From contig JAIRMP010000115.1 of assembly GCA_031258615.1 (NCBI GenBank), forward strand, positions 1 to 15,959: a stretch of 15,959 bases of DNA. Direction: 5' to 3'. The notes under the pieces were generated by a model, which had not been told where the DNA came from, did no database searches, and saw nothing but the letters and a program-made list of their open reading frames with translations. Both the position numbers and the translations under genes were made by a program. Positions 13,973 through 15,959 of this stretch are shown here, piece after piece (the stretch's first letter is position 1; each line of letters opens with the position of its first letter). This stretch comes from Spirochaetaceae bacterium. GTDB taxonomy: Bacteria; Spirochaetota; Spirochaetia; Treponematales; Breznakiellaceae.

Positions 13973-14452
13973 ATGCCGAAATTGTATCGGAAAAAAACAG
14001 AAACGGAAAAGGCTCTTCACGCAATCAAACTATGGGATATGTCCCCGGTAAAATTGCAGTATACCTTTGGCGGCGTTGCTTCCGAGTGGGGAAGAATCCT
14101 GAAAGGGCAACACCAACCGCACGGTGAGTATTTAACTATCCTCAGGGAAATAGCCAAACAAGGTAGTAATGCATTCTTTACTTGGGCGGCCAATAAAAAA
14201 CTTGGAAAGAAAACCCGTAAAGGTGGAGTAGTTCCTCGTACAAAAAAAGTATTTGGATTATATGAGGAATTCCAAAGGGAAAAAATAGTTGAGAAAAGAA
14301 TGCGGGGAATATATTTTGATGATTCTTATTCCTATTATGATGAATGCAGAACTGCAATGATAGAAATAAGTTACGAAGAACTACTTTATTTTGGATTAAC
14401 TGAAGAAGAGCAAGGTACACGGGAAGATTTTTTAGATTTTCTCGATAGATGA
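13973..14452 (+). CDS. hypothetical protein of the integrative element
   Basis: A 159-residue soluble protein that I do not recognise. The N-terminal half is basic with aromatic residues (KLYRKKTETEK, then KLQYTFGGVASEWGRILKG and TWAANKKLGKKTRKGG). The C-terminal third is acidic (SYEELLYFGLTEEEQ, DFLDFLDR). No signal peptide or membrane segment is seen. The start is chosen because a promoter with perfect -35 lies right before it. There is no good ribosome site, which fits a leaderless message. Its base composition is more AT-rich than the integrase. Position between integrase and excisionase-like genes suggests a regulatory or accessory role in the element, but the sequence does not show which. 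Confidence 0.65.
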   Translation: MPKLYRKKTETEKALHAIKLWDMSPVKLQYTFGGVASEWGRILKGQHQPHGEYLTILREIAKQGSNAFFTWAANKKLGKKTRKGGVVPRTKKVFGLYEEFQREKIVEKRMRGIYFDDSYSYYDECRTAMIEISYEELLYFGLTEEEQGTREDFLDFLDR

Positions 14453-14462
14453 TTATAGTTAT

Positions 14463-14483
14463 TTGAAATAATTGTTTCAATTT
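14463..14483 (+). terminator. weak hairpin after the gene at 13973
   Basis: TTGAAA and TTTCAA (14463-14480) pair across a 6-base loop, 10 bases after the TGA, and are followed by TTT. The stem is short and AT-rich, so termination would be inefficient. Confidence 0.3.
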
Positions 14484-14549
14484 CCCGGCTGCAAGATGTA
14501 ATTTGACCGTGATTTGATAGAAAGGTAAGCGATAGCACTTCGGGAAAGA

Positions 14550-14584
14550 GGACACAAAAAAGACCGTTGAGTTTTTGTGTGTCC
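14550..14584 (+). repeat. hairpin in the leader of the excisionase operon
   Basis: GGACACA and TGTGTCC close a stem that continues as AAAAA/TTTTT with one bulged G and a 10-base loop. It lies about 70 bp before the excisionase-like gene. With the next hairpin it makes the 203-bp region 14453-14655 highly structured. No gene is seen in it. Confidence 0.5.
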
Positions 14585-14603
14585 AGGCCGTTCTTAAACT
14601 GTA

Positions 14604-14650
14604 GGCCTCCTGTCTCATTTTTCAAGGGGAAATCCCTTATGACAGAGGCC
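14604..14650 (+). promoter_or_regulatory. hairpin that buries the ribosome site of the excisionase-like gene
   Basis: GGCCTCCTGTC (14604-14614) pairs with GACAGAGGCC (14641-14650), 10 bp with one bulged C. Inside the loop, AAGGG and CCCTT (14624-14638) form a second stem. The 3' arm contains the AGAGG that would be the ribosome site of the ATG at 14656, so folding should block translation. Confidence 0.6.
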
Positions 14651-14655
14651 GAAAT

Positions 14656-14847
14656 ATGCCGCAATTTGTAACTGTTTCAGAATTTATATCCGCAACGCGG
14701 ATCTCACGCCCTACGGTTTCCCGGAAAATCAAGACCGGAGAAATTCCCTCTACACGAATTGGTATACGCATATTAATTCCCGCTTCATTCCTTCAAGAAC
14801 TTGAGGAGAAAGCCCGGGCACCCAAACAACTGGCAGAGGCGCAATAA
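14656..14847 (+). CDS. excisionase-like / MerR-type helix-turn-helix protein
   Basis: A 63-residue DNA-binding protein with the layout of excisionase-family domains (winged helix): VTVSEFISATRISRPTVSRKIKTGEIPSTRIGIRILIPASFLQELEEKA. The recognition-helix part is SRPTVSRKIKTGEIPS, and the IGIRILIPASFLQEL wing and helix close the domain. It is the size of phage Xis or AlpA-like regulators, which direct excision or switch on genes of the element. AGAGG lies 7 bases before the ATG but within a hairpin stem. Its TAA shares a base with the next ATG (TAATG), so the two are coupled. With the integrase upstream, a role in excision is the simplest reading. A transcriptional regulator is the alternative. 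Confidence 0.75.
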   Translation: MPQFVTVSEFISATRISRPTVSRKIKTGEIPSTRIGIRILIPASFLQELEEKARAPKQLAEAQ

Positions 14848-15050
14848 TGAACGGCTGGGACCAGGGAGAGGACCGGGCGGCATTGTTGTTAAAGTCAGTC
14901 GAGCCGGAATTGTTGCGGTTGCTGAGGAACGCCCCGAAATACGGGCTATGCGGAATCGATCTCGTTTTCCATGATTCCGAGATTATCCGCATTAACGTTA
15001 GAGCCGAGGTAACCCGGAAAGCAAGGCCCCGGACCGGGGGCCGCGTATGA
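14847..15050 (+). CDS. small hypothetical protein of the integrative element
   Basis: A 67-residue protein of unknown function. It contains a leucine-rich, amphipathic N-terminal part (ALLLKSVEPELLRLLRNAP) and a basic C-terminus (RKARPRTGGR), with no recognised domain or membrane segment. It is supported as a gene by its coupling on both sides: its ATG shares a base with the stop of the excisionase-like gene, and its TGA overlaps the start of the helicase-like gene (ATGA, 15047-15050). A segment YGLCGIDLVFHDSEIIRINV looks like a beta hairpin. Such small proteins often precede the replication gene in phages and satellites. Confidence 0.65.
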   Translation: MNGWDQGEDRAALLLKSVEPELLRLLRNAPKYGLCGIDLVFHDSEIIRINVRAEVTRKARPRTGGRV

Positions 15051-15957
15051 GTGACGACTTATTCATCGAGAGGGCTTTCCTGGGTTCCATCTTATCCGGA
15101 GCGGAAATTCCCAACGTTACCGCCGGCATGTTTTCTTCCGGCGGACACAGGACGATATTCAAGGCATTGCAGGAATTAAAGGTATCCGTCAATTTTGACC
15201 ACTCCCGAAAATCCAGGCGGCCGGTTGTTCGGCGGTAAAATTTATTGGGGGAGGTTCCGGGCAGCAGTCGGCTCCAGTCGTCGCCGGTATTCATTTTTGC
15301 GGCCTTCTCAAATATCCGCGTCAGGTATTTCGCAGGGTTCCAGTTGTTCGCCTTCGCCGTTTCTATCAGCGTATATAATTCACATGAGCTCTTAGCGCCG
15401 CAGGGCGAGCCGGACATCACCCGGTTTTTCCGTCCCATCACAAAGGGACGTATACCGCGCTCACACGCGTTGTTGTCAGGCGTCAACTGCCAGTCCTCTA
15501 GATACCGCGGCAGCGACGGCCATATCTTCAACGTGTAGCATATCGCACTCCCTATCTTGCTCGCGGGTGGAACCGCAGCCTGGTTTGCCATCAGCCACCC
15601 GTGCAACGCCGTTAATTTCGGTTCGCACGTTTCACGCCGTTCCGCTACAAATCGTTCCCGGTCTATTTCTTCATTTCGCAGCTTCTCCCGCAGTTCCCGT
15701 TCTACCTTGTATAATCCTTGTATCTGCTCAAGCGCCTGGTCGGCAAGGCCGGGCTGCGTCGTTATCTGTTTCGCTTCGAAAAAATGCCGCCTCACATGCG
15801 CAAAACATCCTACGTGTACTACCCCCGTAAGGTCTTGCTCCGCCGCCGATTCATAACAGCCGTATCCGTCGCTTTGTAAATACCCGGAAAAACCGGACAG
15901 CAGTTCCGTGATATGTTTCTTTTCCCGGGTTTCCTGATACTCATACCACAACACCGG
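14998..15957 (-). CDS. IS66-family transposase TnpC (C-terminal part)
   Basis: The C-terminal about 320 residues of an IS66 TnpC DDE transposase. The frame is open at the window edge (PVLWYEYQ), so a GTG at 15954 is not the start. Landmarks are LQSDGYGCYE with the second catalytic Asp, the GCFAHVRRHFFEA motif, and the ending NACERGIRPFVMGRKN with the catalytic Glu, followed by SGSPCGAKSS. The normal IS66 C-terminus (a short tail after LTRIFEKAA...DWSRLLP) is passed without a stop. The frame continues across the IS end into antisense sequence of the helicase-like and 67-residue genes, adding about 65 unrelated residues. Either the native stop was lost or it always lies close to the tip. Only the part down to about 15190 belongs to the element. 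Confidence 0.85.
   Translation of the reverse strand, partial: PVLWYEYQETREKKHITELLSGFSGYLQSDGYGCYESAAEQDLTGVVHVGCFAHVRRHFFEAKQITTQPGLADQALEQIQGLYKVERELREKLRNEEIDRERFVAERRETCEPKLTALHGWLMANQAAVPPASKIGSAICYTLKIWPSLPRYLEDWQLTPDNNACERGIRPFVMGRKNRVMSGSPCGAKSSCELYTLIETAKANNWNPAKYLTRIFEKAAKMNTGDDWSRLLPGTSPNKFYRRTTGRLDFREWSKLTDTFNSCNALNIVLCPPEENMPAVTLGISAPDKMEPRKALSMNKSSLIRGPRSGALLSGLPRL
15047..15238 (+). pseudogene. DnaB-like replicative helicase gene, 5' fragment interrupted by IS66
   Basis: The first about 45 codons resemble the N-terminal domain of DnaB-type helicases: IERAFLGSILSGAEIPNV, then a GMFSSGGHRTIFKALQELK segment matching the family pattern AE-x2-LG-x2-L and H-x2-IF. Homology stops near 15185 and the frame then reads IS66 end sequence (HSRKSRRPVVRR) to a stop at 15236-15238. 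The ATPase domain is missing here, and if the gene was ever complete it continues beyond the IS, outside the window. It overlaps the preceding small gene by four bases, so it was the third gene of a coupled operon with excisionase-like and unknown genes. DnaB N-domain homology is judged by eye on a short stretch. A primase-helicase of phage type is the alternative. Confidence 0.6.
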
Positions 15958-15959
15958 CT
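15188..15959 (-). mobile_element. IS66-family insertion sequence (one end)
   Basis: The transposase on the minus strand is of IS66 TnpC type. The element end is placed near 15188 because helicase-like homology on the plus strand ends there and the short palindrome GTCAATTTTGAC (15188-15199) marks the junction. The exact tip and the 8-bp target duplication cannot be confirmed because the other end is outside the window. Confidence 0.65.

Overview
The window most resembles the chromosome of an anaerobic, H2-metabolising spirochete, probably a gut (termite-type) Treponema. This rests on gene content, not on a marker gene: a sensory [FeFe] hydrogenase-like protein, a multidomain flavodiiron O2 reductase, hexuronate catabolism genes, a very long ankyrin-repeat lipoprotein, and moderately GC-rich coding sequence. 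Genus-level placement is inference.

Layout. (1) 1-~1215: the right part of an IS4-type insertion sequence whose transposase starts before the window. (2) 8183-1236, minus strand: one putative transcription unit with a good sigma-70-like promoter, in the order uxuB-like fructuronate reductase, flavodiiron protein with flavin-reductase and rubredoxin domains, mannonate dehydratase uxuA, and an [FeFe]-hydrogenase-like H2 sensor with PAS and CheA-like ATPase segments. The last three genes are almost contiguous (gaps of 3 and 11 bp). A hairpin lies in the 146-bp gap after uxuB. (3) 8184-9429: no housekeeping gene. A very AT-rich vapBC toxin-antitoxin pair sits between attC-like structured repeats, including a 20-bp imperfect inverted repeat. 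I read this as an integron-type gene cassette or its remnant. (4) 9430-12237, minus strand: a lipoprotein made of about 25 ankyrin repeats. (5) 12336-12459: a promoter and tRNA-Leu(GAG). (6) 12578 to the end: an integrative element next to the tRNA. It holds a tyrosine recombinase, a small gene of unknown function that may be leaderless, an excisionase-like HTH protein whose ribosome binding site lies in a hairpin, a small unknown gene, and the start of a DnaB-like helicase gene cut by an IS66-family element that runs off the window.

How the genes work together. UxuB and UxuA are consecutive steps of glucuronate catabolism (fructuronate to mannonate to 2-keto-3-deoxygluconate). The flavodiiron protein probably removes O2 with NAD(P)H-derived electrons, which could protect the metal-dependent dehydratase and the O2-sensitive iron-sulfur sensor. 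The terminal gene could report H2 or redox state. The accessory half is a set of independent mobile elements (IS4, cassette-like TA module, tRNA-linked island, IS66), with one (IS66) inserted inside another (the island).
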